Shown here: one piece after another, positions 1 to 7,723 of the stretch
Position numbering within the stretch: position 1 is the stretch's first letter
Layout of the letters: every line of letters starts with the position of its first letter
Assembly (NCBI GenBank): GCA_045598285.1
Contig: JAZLLU010000035.1
Span: 1-22,967 of the forward strand
DNA from: RGIG5612 sp045598285
Lineage (GTDB): Bacteria; Bacillota; Clostridia; Lachnospirales; Lachnospiraceae
Direction of reading: 5' to 3'
DNA length: 22,967 nucleotides
The notes under the pieces: generated by a model
The model's input: the letters and a program-made list of their open reading frames with translations, nothing else
Told to the model about the DNA's origin: nothing
The model's database searches: none
Translations under genes and position numbers: made by a program

Positions 1-1
1 A

Positions 2-261
2 TCTACGGACTTATTTTAAAAAATCTATTTTAGTCCGTAGGTTTTTACATGTTTTTCTGTAATTCGAATGAAAATCTACGGACCTATTTTAAAAAGTCTA
101 TTTTAGTCCGTAGGTTTTTACATGTTTTTCTGTAATTCGAATAAAAATCTACGGACCTATTTTAAAAAGTCTATTTTAGTCCGTAGGTTTTTACATGTTT
201 TTCTGTAATTCGAATGAAAATCTACGGACCTATTTTAAAAAGTCTATTTTAGTCCGTAGGT
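2..261. repeat. Tandem array of a 73-bp hairpin repeat, 3 full copies plus 1 partial
   Basis: Copies begin at 2, 75, 148 and 221, exactly 73 bp apart; the fourth stops at about 261. Copies 2-4 are identical over their shared first 41 bp. Copy 1 differs at two places in the loop, and copy 2 has one change in the tail. Each unit carries arms CTACGGAC and GTCCGTAG around a loop of about 22 nt. With the flanking A and T tracts, the three full copies extend to a 13-bp stem (AAAA-U-CUACGGAC with GUCCGUAG-G-UUUU, one U-G pair). Each full unit also contains the 8-bp palindrome ATTCGAAT. T-tracts follow the stem on either strand, so each unit could act as a bidirectional terminator. The fourth copy loses its T-tract where it joins the GC-rich element. 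No reading frame is apparent. The array starts at the window edge and may continue to the left. Confidence 0.9.
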
Positions 262-370
262 GAAGGTGGCAGGCGAACGAATGTGTTTTGGCGGACGAAC
301 ATTAGCCACCGCAAGTAGCGAAGGACGGCGCAGGGCTCTACTTAGCCCAAGCGCCGTCAGCTTCGCGTTT
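262..370. other. GC-rich structured intergenic element of unknown identity
   Basis: This stretch is much richer in G and C than everything around it. It folds into two consecutive elements. The first is a stem GGTGGC (265-270) with GCCACC (305-310), enclosing AATGT (280-284) paired with ACATT (299-303). The second is a long hairpin at 318-366. A near-perfect direct repeat also lies inside it: GGCGAACGAA (272-281) and GGCGGACGAA (290-299). No convincing ORF or tRNA shape is seen. It could be a dispersed palindromic repeat of the MITE/REP kind, or a small structured RNA. I do not recognise it as a named family, so only its existence is well supported. Confidence 0.55.
318..366. repeat. Long imperfect hairpin within the GC-rich element
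   Basis: The arms pair as GCGAAG (318-323) with CTTCGC (361-366), GACGGCGC (324-331) with GCGCCGTC (351-358), and GGGCT (333-337) with AGCCC (344-348). That gives 19 base pairs interrupted only by a 1x2 internal loop and a 2-nt bulge, with a 6-nt apical loop. There is no T-tract next to it on either strand, so it is not a standard intrinsic terminator for the operon that ends at 429. It could still act as an RNA 3'-end stabiliser or be the core of a mobile palindromic unit. The gap between it and the operon's last stop codon (367-428) is plain AT-rich sequence with no further clear signal. Confidence 0.75.
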
Positions 371-428
371 CAAATATACAAATTCTTATTTTTTGCACTC
401 TTTTATTCCTAGTTATTATTGTATATAC

Positions 429-1277
429 CTAAAGTTTTATTACTGTACGGTTTTTACGACGAACTAATGGTTCGAAGATAAATTGTCTAAAAGTGTAGAC
501 GAGCTTTCTTGGTGCCTTTGCAATAAGTGCATCCCTAGAAGCTGTGTTAGATATACTCTTTCCTTCTTCATACCAACCCTCTTCATAATCAGTTTGCTGA
601 GCTGTGATTACTTGCGGAGTTGGTCCAACTTTCTTAGCAATTACGTAGATTTCAGTTTGAGTATTTACATCAAATTGAATTCGTTCAGCTGCATTAGCTG
701 GAGAATTTTTAATCTTCCAAACTTTATTTTTAGAAGAAAACTTAACAATAAAAACATCTTTTATCTCTATGCCATTATGTTTTGAAAATACACTGTAGAA
801 AAAATCAGGCGAAAATTGGTAAAGACCGTGACCATTAAAATTATTTGTTGGAACCATTGAAATATAATATCCGCCAACCTTGAGCATATCAAAACAGTTT
901 TTAATTAACTGAGGTGCATTAAATACATGTTCCATAGTGCCACCATCAATAATTAAAGAATATTGATCTTTATATTGATCCGGAATTGGCTTATTTAAGT
1001 CATGTACAATGTCTGGCTCTTCATGAGCAAACCCATCTAAGCTTTCTAATTTTGCACCATACATATCTTCAAAAACTTTTTCAGCATAAGGAGTTGCAAA
1101 ATCTTCTTCTAATTTTTCATTCGAAAGTTTTGATGCATGCTCAGGCATGAACTTTCTAAACTCTTCTTTTGTAAATGCCCTAAATTGACGGCCAAGGCTT
1201 AAACTCTTGCTTAAATCGAGGTCATAATTTTTCTTCGCATATTCAATTGTTAACATTGATGTAATTCTAAATCCCAT
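429..1277 (-). CDS. Class I SAM-dependent methyltransferase-like protein
   Basis: This 282-residue soluble protein is the last gene of the operon. It has a Rossmann methyltransferase layout: a degenerate motif I SLSLGRQ (residues 25-31), an acidic turn near DIVHDLN (89-95), LIIDGGTMEHVFN (108-120) in the motif II region, and a post-motif segment MLKVGGYYISMVP (131-143). The usual GxGxG is replaced by LGRQ, a form I associate with uncharacterised methyltransferases in surface-polysaccharide loci, so SAM binding is likely but not certain. Start ATG at 1277 has AGGTGA five bases or so upstream; an internal Met8 is an alternative. It follows the adenylation gene by 7 bp. Likely substrate: the acyl group or glycan made by the operon (inference). 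Confidence in the fold is good; confidence in the substrate is low. Confidence 0.72.
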   Translation of the reverse strand: MGFRITSMLTIEYAKKNYDLDLSKSLSLGRQFRAFTKEEFRKFMPEHASKLSNEKLEEDFATPYAEKVFEDMYGAKLESLDGFAHEEPDIVHDLNKPIPDQYKDQYSLIIDGGTMEHVFNAPQLIKNCFDMLKVGGYYISMVPTNNFNGHGLYQFSPDFFYSVFSKHNGIEIKDVFIVKFSSKNKVWKIKNSPANAAERIQFDVNTQTEIYVIAKKVGPTPQVITAQQTDYEEGWYEEGKSISNTASRDALIAKAPRKLVYTFRQFIFEPLVRRKNRTVIKL

Positions 1278-1284
1278 AATTCAC

Positions 1285-2805
1285 CTACTTTATACAAATT
1301 TCTTGTAGTTTTAATCTATCAATTTTATTACTTGGATTAAGAGGAAGTTTTTCCATACGAACAAACTCTCTAGGAATCATGTGTACAGGAAGCTTATTTT
1401 TAAGTAATTTTTTAAGTTCCTTTTCTTTTAGTTTTCCTACATAAGCCATAATAATTCTTTCATGTTCTTTATCAAAAACACATGCGCATTGCATTGTATC
1501 ATCTAACGAGCAAGCAACAGTTTCTATTTCTCCAAGTTCAATTCTATGGCCCATCATCTTAACCATAAAATCTTTTCGGGTCTTAAATACAACTTTTCCT
1601 TCTTCATTTATACTTACGATGTCACCCGTAAATAAAAGTTTAACTCCTGGTTTTAACGGGTGATCTTTATATTTATTTTTTGTTCCTTCTTCATCTTTTA
1701 GATAGCCTAAGCTTAGACCCGTCCCTTCTATACAAAGCTGACCTTCTACTTTTGCATTTTCTTTTTTTACTTCTAATAATTTTTCATCATCTGTAAATAT
1801 ATATGCACTAACAAATTCTGCCACAAACCCAATCGGCACAATAGCATCATCACTAATTTCTCCAACTATAGGATTATAGAAGTTGTAGAAGTACTCTGTC
1901 TGTCCATAGCCTTGATAGTATTCAACATTTGGAAGTGCTTTGCGCATTTTATTAATGAGTTTTGTTGAAGGACTATCTCCTGCAAAAGAAATAACTCTCA
2001 TTGTTTTTGAAAGCTCTTCTTCTAATCCTTCCCATATGCTAAAACGCGAAGCTATCATTGCTGCATTTGTAGACCAATAAACTAACGATATTTTCTTTTC
2101 TATTAAATAATTTGCTAACTCTCCTGGCTGAGAAAAAAGATTTTTAGGAATATAAAAACTTGTTGCGGCTGCTGAAAGTGCAATAAACGTATCATGAATT
2201 CCAAGACCATAATATAATGGCGATTGAATTCCCATGTTATCACTATCTTTTACACCAACATTGTCTCTAAATGACACCGCTACGCTAAGAAGCGACTTAT
2301 GACTTTGGATAACTCCTTTAGGTGTTCCTGTTGAACCTGATGTGAAAATTATTCCTGCTGGTTCATCTTCTTTAATATCTATTTTGGAGATTGTCTTATT
2401 AAAATTATTTTTAATACAATCTTCGTAAATAAATACTTCGCCTTCAAAGTTTAAGCTTTCAACTTTATCTTTTGCTCTTTCATCTGTAATAATTGCTATC
2501 GGATCAAGTACATCAAAAATCTTAAAGATGCGCTCGTTAGGGCTTTTATCATCAATACATGAAAAGGCAGAGCCTAAATACATTATGCCATGAATAGAAG
2601 CAACTTCAGCTATTCCAGACGGCATAATAACTGCAATGTTTCCTTTTTTGCTTCCTAACTTTTCAAAAAGCGCATGCGCAATATTATATGCTCTATCTTG
2701 CATTTGCTTAAAAGTCATAGAGCCCATTTCGTCTACAAAACCTAATTTGTCAGGCGAATCTAAAACCGCTTTATCCAATAAATCTGTTAGAAGCTTAAAT
2801 TCCAT
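1285..2805 (-). CDS. DltA-like AMP-forming acyl--carrier protein ligase, probably for a non-amino acid
   Basis: This is a full-length adenylating enzyme of 506 residues, the usual size for DltA. The core motifs are present: P-loop TSGSTGTPKG (155-164), YGQTE (300-304), TGD (393-395), the hinge block RKDFMVKMMGHRIELGEIE (410-428) and NPSNKIDR (490-497), whose Lys494 is the expected catalytic lysine. By hand alignment, the FDxS segment of amino-acid adenylation domains, whose Asp binds the substrate amine, reads YGLG here (199-202). The Cys of the DltA FCGE motif, which contacts D-alanine, is Ala275 (FAGD). This points to a carboxylate without an alpha-amine. The expected reaction is acid plus ATP to acyl-AMP, then transfer to the phosphopantetheine of one of the operon's carrier proteins. 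The ATG shares one base with the stop of the preceding glycosyltransferase (TAATG). An acyl-CoA synthetase role is possible but less favoured by the context. Confidence 0.85.
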   Translation of the reverse strand: MEFKLLTDLLDKAVLDSPDKLGFVDEMGSMTFKQMQDRAYNIAHALFEKLGSKKGNIAVIMPSGIAEVASIHGIMYLGSAFSCIDDKSPNERIFKIFDVLDPIAIITDERAKDKVESLNFEGEVFIYEDCIKNNFNKTISKIDIKEDEPAGIIFTSGSTGTPKGVIQSHKSLLSVAVSFRDNVGVKDSDNMGIQSPLYYGLGIHDTFIALSAAATSFYIPKNLFSQPGELANYLIEKKISLVYWSTNAAMIASRFSIWEGLEEELSKTMRVISFAGDSPSTKLINKMRKALPNVEYYQGYGQTEYFYNFYNPIVGEISDDAIVPIGFVAEFVSAYIFTDDEKLLEVKKENAKVEGQLCIEGTGLSLGYLKDEEGTKNKYKDHPLKPGVKLLFTGDIVSINEEGKVVFKTRKDFMVKMMGHRIELGEIETVACSLDDTMQCACVFDKEHERIIMAYVGKLKEKELKKLLKNKLPVHMIPREFVRMEKLPLNPSNKIDRLKLQEICIK

Positions 2806-3521
2806 TATTTTAATCTACCTCTAAGCTTATTTATGTTTGTCATATAATTAAGTGTTTGATTAACTACGTTTACATGTCCACCTTCTACTTCCGTATAAAC
2901 AACCGGAAGTTCAACTATATCACATCCACTTCTTTCTGCTCGAATTAAAAGTTCAATTATATAGAACCATCCATTTTCACTTGCATCCGCTTCATCCATA
3001 AGTGTTCTTAAAAAATCTTTCCTGAAAAACTTGAAACCGCAAATTGCATCTGATGATTTCATGTTAAGGCTAGCTTTCATTAAAAGTGTAAGTCCTTTTG
3101 ATGTAACATTTCTATACCATTTTCTTCCGATTGTTCTAGAACCCTTTGCTTGCTTTGAAGCATTAATCATCATAATGTCTTTGTTATCTTCAAAAATATG
3201 TCTAACTGATAAAAGATAGCGAAGGTCAGTAGAAAGATCTATATCCATATATCCAATTATTTCACATTCGTTTTTAGCAACGCCTGCTCTAAAAGCAGCG
3301 CCAACGCCTTTTTCTTCAATGCGAATATAATTTACCCTCTCATATTTTTTTGCAAGCCCTTTAGCAATTTCTTCTGTCCTATCTTCAGAAGCATTATCAA
3401 CAATGGTAAGTACATAATCAAAATCTTTCATGTGTTTTTCTATGAAAGCTATTGTTTTTGTTATCCCATTCTCAAGTCTATCTTCTTCGTTATAAACTGG
3501 AAATAAAATATTATATTTCAT
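2805..3521 (-). CDS. GT2 glycosyltransferase, polyprenyl-phosphate hexose synthase (ALG5/DPG-synthase) type
   Basis: This 238-residue GT-A fold protein has the N-terminal nucleotide-binding strand NILFPVYNEEDRL (4-16), VDNASEDRT (41-49), the metal-binding DID of MDIDLSTDL (92-100) and CGFKFFRKDF (161-170), a block typical of dolichyl/undecaprenyl-phosphate glucosyltransferases. No C-terminal membrane segments are visible, so it is likely a peripheral protein on the cytoplasmic membrane face. The expected role is to move a sugar from a nucleotide sugar to undecaprenyl phosphate, giving a lipid-linked donor used outside the cell by a GT-C enzyme. The membrane protein encoded at 15954-17918 is the obvious candidate partner. 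ATG at 3521 has AGGAG about 6 bases upstream, and the gap to the preceding MBOAT gene is 8 bp. Sugar identity cannot be read. Confidence 0.85.
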   Translation of the reverse strand: MKYNILFPVYNEEDRLENGITKTIAFIEKHMKDFDYVLTIVDNASEDRTEEIAKGLAKKYERVNYIRIEEKGVGAAFRAGVAKNECEIIGYMDIDLSTDLRYLLSVRHIFEDNKDIMMINASKQAKGSRTIGRKWYRNVTSKGLTLLMKASLNMKSSDAICGFKFFRKDFLRTLMDEADASENGWFYIIELLIRAERSGCDIVELPVVYTEVEGGHVNVVNQTLNYMTNINKLRGRLK

Positions 3522-3529
3522 ATCAACTC

Positions 3530-4957
3530 CTAAAATTGTGCATATATAAACTCAGTGTTTTGTACACTTAACGAAAACAAAATCATAATAATAGCGAACC
3601 AATAAATTAAAATTCTTATTGGGAGTTTTTGTCTTGAAATAATCTTAACTATACTCTCTTTTTTATTGTATTCAATAATTGAAACAGCTAGCATCGTAAG
3701 CATTCCTACTAAAAGCAAAATCCATTGTGACAAGCCAAGGTCATATTTTAAGAGTCCGCCATCAAACAATTTTTGAACCCTGAAGTCTGTAAAAATCCTT
3801 GCAACATAATTAACAAACTTAGGAAGGTCGCTTACGCCAATCATAATAAATGCAAACCACATAAGGAAAAATGTCCTAAGTTGTTGCCAAAATTTCCAAA
3901 GCGGGCTAGATATAAGTTTAGGGTTCGCTGCGTCAAACTTTTTACTTACTGGCTCTAGCAAGAATGTAATAATAAAAATAGCCGCGCAATATAATCCTAG
4001 AACTAAAAACTTCCATCCCGTTCCGTGCCACAAGCCCATGAATATCCAAAGTGCAACCATAGCGATACATGAGATAAATTTAGTTCTGATTTTTTTCTTC
4101 TCTTTACCGCCTTCTTTTAAGAATTTCTTTGCTGGGTTGCTTACAACAATTGGATAATAAATATAATCTCTCATCCATGTGCTTAAAGTGATATGCCATC
4201 TACGCCAAAACTCCGAAATGCTTCTAGCAAACAATGGTGTTCTAAAGTTATCTGGTAATTTAATTCCTAACATTTGGCCGATGCCAACTGCCATATCTGT
4301 GTATCCGGAAAAGTCTGCATAAAGTTCAAAAACCATAAGCAATAAATTCAATAACACTATCGAACCTGCTGCCTTTTCATGTATCGCAACAGAACTCATA
4401 AACACTGATATTCTATTGGCCACTACCATCTTCTTAAATGCGCCATATGCAAATCTTACTAGTCCATCAAAAATATTTTTCGCATCAAACTTGGCCCTAT
4501 CTAAAAGTTGTGGCATAAGACTCGCATATCTATTAATAGGTCCTTGAATAATTGTTGGCAAAAATCCTGCAAATAGTAAAAGTTTTGCAAAACTTTTTTC
4601 TGAAGTGATTGTTTCTCTGTTAACATCTACCGTATATCCTATTAACATCAGCGTGTAATAAGACATCCCCATAAAACTTATCGTCTTAAATGGAACTAAT
4701 TTTATCCCTATCATTAAAACGATTAGAATTAATGAAACGGCTAGAATAAGTCCTTTTTTATTCGGTACATGTTTCGCCAGAAGATACGCAACTAAGGTTT
4801 CAACAACTAAGGCTAATAACGCTGCTGGCCCTATTGATAAATAAAAAGCCAACGATGCAATCAGTAAAACAATCCAACCTACCTTCTTTGGAAGGAGGTA
4901 GTAAAGTAAGAAAACAACTATAAAGAAGATTGCAAATGCTATACTAAGAAATGTCAT
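3530..4957 (-). CDS. MBOAT O-acyltransferase (DltB/AlgI family), second copy
   Basis: This polytopic membrane protein of 475 residues has many hydrophobic spans and the family signature: IQGPINRY (137-144), ELYADFSGYTDMAVGIG (211-227), FWRRWHITLSTWMRDYIYYP (250-269), and LWHGTGW (309-315), where His311 is the expected catalytic histidine and His255 the second conserved one. MBOATs of this group take an acyl group from a carrier protein at the cytoplasmic face and deliver it across the membrane. It lies directly after an SGNH protein gene with a 4-bp ATGA overlap, the pairing seen for DltB-DltD and AlgI-AlgX/J. A strong AGGAGG precedes ATG at 4957. It is clearly diverged from the AlgI-like copy at 12193-13668, so the two probably serve different acyl groups or different acceptors (inference). 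Confidence 0.93.
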   Translation of the reverse strand: MTFLSIAFAIFFIVVFLLYYLLPKKVGWIVLLIASLAFYLSIGPAALLALVVETLVAYLLAKHVPNKKGLILAVSLILIVLMIGIKLVPFKTISFMGMSYYTLMLIGYTVDVNRETITSEKSFAKLLLFAGFLPTIIQGPINRYASLMPQLLDRAKFDAKNIFDGLVRFAYGAFKKMVVANRISVFMSSVAIHEKAAGSIVLLNLLLMVFELYADFSGYTDMAVGIGQMLGIKLPDNFRTPLFARSISEFWRRWHITLSTWMRDYIYYPIVVSNPAKKFLKEGGKEKKKIRTKFISCIAMVALWIFMGLWHGTGWKFLVLGLYCAAIFIITFLLEPVSKKFDAANPKLISSPLWKFWQQLRTFFLMWFAFIMIGVSDLPKFVNYVARIFTDFRVQKLFDGGLLKYDLGLSQWILLLVGMLTMLAVSIIEYNKKESIVKIISRQKLPIRILIYWFAIIMILFSLSVQNTEFIYAQF

Positions 4958-5937
4958 CTTGCATCCTCCTTTAATCTTTCTTTAAGGCTTTTAGTATATA
5001 CTTTTGCGCCTTCTTCATTTAAGTGGTCTGCATCATCAAAATATTTTTCATCATATTTATCAAAGGTTGTGTCTATATGGACATTCTCAAAACCAGAATA
5101 ATCATTTTTAAGTCTTTCAAAGTACTTGCCAAAAGGCTCCCAGATTTTTTTACTCTCGTTATATGTCGTTGCTATAAGTGGCATATTAAGCGAATACACT
5201 TCTATATTATTTTCAATACAAAGATCTATTGTTTTTCTATAGTAATAATCTAGTGTATTTAATATTTCGAGTTTTTCCATATCATACTCAGTAGATGTTG
5301 GCCACCAACTCACAAACGTCTTGAATCCTTTATCATCTACCATCTGTTTATAAAGTTTTTGATTGATTTCCTTTCTGTTTTCACTAAAGGAATTTACAAC
5401 TGCAGACATGTATTTCGTAGGCGATTTAATTTTATACTCAAAAAGAGTAAATCTCCCTTTTTCACCACCAGCACAAAGTTTACTCATCTCATCAAAATCT
5501 TTTGCTACGTCAATTACTTCGTTTGCTTCTTTTGTGCTTAAAAAATCAAAATAAATATTTCTTGTCCAAAAGCCGTCAACTGCCGCAAAGTGATATGCGC
5601 AATCTGAAAGTAAAACTGTTTTAGGCGCGCCCATATTTTCGATATAATGTTTTAATGTGTAATATGCTTCGATAGATGTTGATCCACCTTGAGCAAGGCT
5701 AAAACAATCTTCTGAAATAAGCATAGGATTTATTCCTGACTTTGCTCTAGAATCTCCAAGAACAATTGTATCTGCGGCTTTTAAATCAGTTTTTCCATAA
5801 ATATAATCTTTTGTTTGGGTATAGTAAGAATATTCCCCATCCATATAGTTTTGAGGAAAGGCAATAATAAATACCCAGATTAAAACAACCGGGATAATCG
5901 TCAATATAATTTTTCCGATTATTTTTAATGCTTTCAT
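4954..5937 (-). CDS. DltD-like membrane-anchored SGNH-hydrolase-fold protein
   Basis: This 327-residue protein has one N-terminal membrane anchor (about residues 7-27) and an extracytoplasmic domain. Block I is VLGDSRAKSG (59-68) with nucleophile Ser63; the C-terminal catalytic pair is DDADH (301-305) with Asp302 and His305. This is the arrangement in DltD and AlgJ-type proteins, which move acyl groups from the MBOAT to the final glycan. The ATG follows the TAA stop of the previous gene with no spacer, and the gene overlaps the MBOAT gene by 4 bp, so the three are probably translationally coupled. It most likely works with the MBOAT at 3530-4957. Sequence similarity to true DltD is only in the motifs I can see, so the family label is by motif and context. 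Confidence 0.8.
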   Translation of the reverse strand: MKALKIIGKIILTIIPVVLIWVFIIAFPQNYMDGEYSYYTQTKDYIYGKTDLKAADTIVLGDSRAKSGINPMLISEDCFSLAQGGSTSIEAYYTLKHYIENMGAPKTVLLSDCAYHFAAVDGFWTRNIYFDFLSTKEANEVIDVAKDFDEMSKLCAGGEKGRFTLFEYKIKSPTKYMSAVVNSFSENRKEINQKLYKQMVDDKGFKTFVSWWPTSTEYDMEKLEILNTLDYYYRKTIDLCIENNIEVYSLNMPLIATTYNESKKIWEPFGKYFERLKNDYSGFENVHIDTTFDKYDEKYFDDADHLNEEGAKVYTKSLKERLKEDAR

Positions 5938-6789
5938 TTATCCTAATCTTCTAATGTACTCTATTGACGCAATAAGTTCTGCTACTCTCGGTGGCATCTT
6001 CATTTCAATTGAAACATATCCACTATAATCAGAATTATCAAGACGTCTTATAACTTCTGCGTGAGCTTTTCTTTTCTTAAGTGTTGAAAGGTTTGGCTCG
6101 CTAATGTGTACATGATTAATAAGCGGAATATTATCTGGCGTAATTAACGAAGAAACTCTTTCTCTATTACAAATAATCGTTCCAAAATCTAAATTAACCT
6201 TGAATGCGCTTGCCGCACTCTTTCCAACTGTTTTTTGTATATATCTAGCAAGGTCAAAAGCCTGTTCCGTTTGAGTTATAAAGTTTGTTCTGTAAAGTTC
6301 TGGATTTGCCTCTATTGCAACGCATACATTTTGCTCAGCCGCATAAAATGTAATATCGCTAAAGAAATCAACAGCAATTTTACTTACATCATTAATTGGA
6401 AGTGCTTTTGGAATATTCCTATTAAGCGGACATCCAAAGACAATGTTATTGCAGCCTATAGCCCTGGCATAATCAATTGCCCTTTTAACATATCCAACTA
6501 AAAATTTATATTCTGCTCTGCTGTTAAAAAAGTTTGCATCAATACTATTTAAGATTGACTGCATAGAAACAACTTTTATTCCATACTTTGCATAAAGATG
6601 TTTTGACCAAGAAGTTGCCTCACTTATTTGATCGTAAGGTCCATATTTTCTTCCTGTATACTCATCTTCTTTCCACGGAGTGATTCTCGTTGGCGCAATT
6701 TCTATAGCCATCCTCTTTTCACTCATGTACTCATAAATTTGCTCGTCTTCTTCAGGACTCCATGCGATATTTGAAACTGCAAACTTCAT
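5938..6789 (-). CDS. Sugar phosphate isomerase/epimerase-like TIM-barrel enzyme (AP_endonuc_2 family)
   Basis: This is a soluble 283-residue enzyme with the xylose-isomerase-like TIM-barrel pattern. The expected metal ligands are all visible at strand ends: Glu160 in VAIEANP, Asp201 in VNLDFG, His226/His228 in NHVHISEP and Glu262 in SIEMK. The family includes hydroxypyruvate isomerase, tagatose/psicose epimerases and IolE/IolI, all acting on small hydroxy-ketones or sugars. Its place among acyl-tailoring genes suggests that it prepares a small hydroxy-acid or sugar precursor. Given the FkbH gene, a three-carbon hydroxypyruvate-like substrate is tempting but unproven. ATG at 6789 has AGAGGAG about 10 bases upstream and follows the preceding stop by 1 bp. 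Confidence 0.82.
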   Translation of the reverse strand: MKFAVSNIAWSPEEDEQIYEYMSEKRMAIEIAPTRITPWKEDEYTGRKYGPYDQISEATSWSKHLYAKYGIKVVSMQSILNSIDANFFNSRAEYKFLVGYVKRAIDYARAIGCNNIVFGCPLNRNIPKALPINDVSKIAVDFFSDITFYAAEQNVCVAIEANPELYRTNFITQTEQAFDLARYIQKTVGKSAASAFKVNLDFGTIICNRERVSSLITPDNIPLINHVHISEPNLSTLKKRKAHAEVIRRLDNSDYSGYVSIEMKMPPRVAELIASIEYIRRLG

Positions 6790-6790
6790 A

Positions 6791-7723
6791 TTACTTCATC
6801 TCCTCTGTGAATTTTTTAATTTCTCTTAGTATCTCATTTTTATTATATAAATATCCACCTATTCCATCAGCTGCCTTATATCCTGCAAATGTTTCAAAAT
6901 ACAATGTACGTTCATCATAATCTGCTGGACTATCTGTAATTTCATTTGTGAAACTTGCACTTTCTAATTGTGCATAAATTTCTGCGGCGCTTACTGGTTC
7001 TGATGTGATATTTAGTAATTTTATTCCTTGCTTAGTTGCAAACCTTATATCATCGTATAAATGTTCTAAATTATAGAACTGATATTTAGCCCTACTATCC
7101 GTAAAATTTAGTGCGCTAAAATTTAAATCTTCAAATATTTTTTTAAGTCTTACTCTTTCCCTATTATTTAATTTTTTGCACTCATAAAATCCATTTTCAT
7201 TTTTTTTATAATAACGATTAAGTCTAATATTCTTTTTTGATAATTCTGTAAACTTTGTTTCATTTAAAAGCGCTGGAATATAGTTTAAGTAGTCATATAT
7301 AAAATTCTTTTTTAATCCTATTCCAAAAAGCGCTGGAAGTCTTACTATTGTACATTCAGGAAATTCTTCTCTTACAAGTTGTTCTAATAGTGCTCTGTTT
7401 TTTCCATATGTTTCGTTACTAAAATCTATATCTTCTTCTGTAACCTTATTTGGTTTTTCATACACATCAATCGTAGAAATTAAAACCAATTTTTTAGGAT
7501 TGATTTTTTTTATATTTTCAAATGCATTAAGAATTACTTCTTTATCCTTCTCTGGAAATTTATTTGCTAAAAACTTAGCAGCAGTTACACCTGCATATAC
7601 CAAAAAGTCTGGATTCGTTCCAAAAGCTTCTTCAATATTTTTGCTGTTATAAAGTTTGTCGAATTTTCCATATTTTGCAAGGTTTCCACCGACAAAACCT
7701 GTATATCCAACTAGTACTTTCAT
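6791..7723 (-). CDS. NAD(P)-dependent epimerase/dehydratase-like (extended SDR) protein
   Basis: This 310-residue protein has the extended-SDR coenzyme motif GYTGFVG (6-12, GxxGxxG), a Ser/Thr-rich active-site strand STIDVYE (83-89) and a catalytic tyrosine in ETYGKNR (104-110). In the usual YxxxK motif the lysine position is Arg110, which is unusual and may alter or weaken classic dehydrogenase chemistry. The family acts on nucleotide sugars or other NAD-dependent substrates in the cytoplasm. The gene overlaps the upstream SDR gene by 4 bp (ATGA) and lies 1 bp before the TIM-barrel gene. Either it makes a nucleotide sugar for the glycan or it modifies the acyl precursor; the sequence does not decide between these. 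Confidence 0.8.
   Translation of the reverse strand: MKVLVGYTGFVGGNLAKYGKFDKLYNSKNIEEAFGTNPDFLVYAGVTAAKFLANKFPEKDKEVILNAFENIKKINPKKLVLISTIDVYEKPNKVTEEDIDFSNETYGKNRALLEQLVREEFPECTIVRLPALFGIGLKKNFIYDYLNYIPALLNETKFTELSKKNIRLNRYYKKNENGFYECKKLNNRERVRLKKIFEDLNFSALNFTDSRAKYQFYNLEHLYDDIRFATKQGIKLLNITSEPVSAAEIYAQLESASFTNEITDSPADYDERTLYFETFAGYKAADGIGGYLYNKNEILREIKKFTEEMK

Noticed and set aside
2..261. CRISPR array
   Set aside because: The repeats are directly adjacent 73-bp units with no unique spacers, and no cas gene is present.
318..366. Intrinsic terminator for the 17-gene operon
   Set aside because: The stem is strong, but neither strand has a T-tract after it; read as a structured element instead.
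374..426. Inverted repeat ATATACAA / TTGTATAT flanking the spacer after the operon
   Set aside because: Only 8 bp, AT-rich, with a 37-nt loop; likely chance in this composition.
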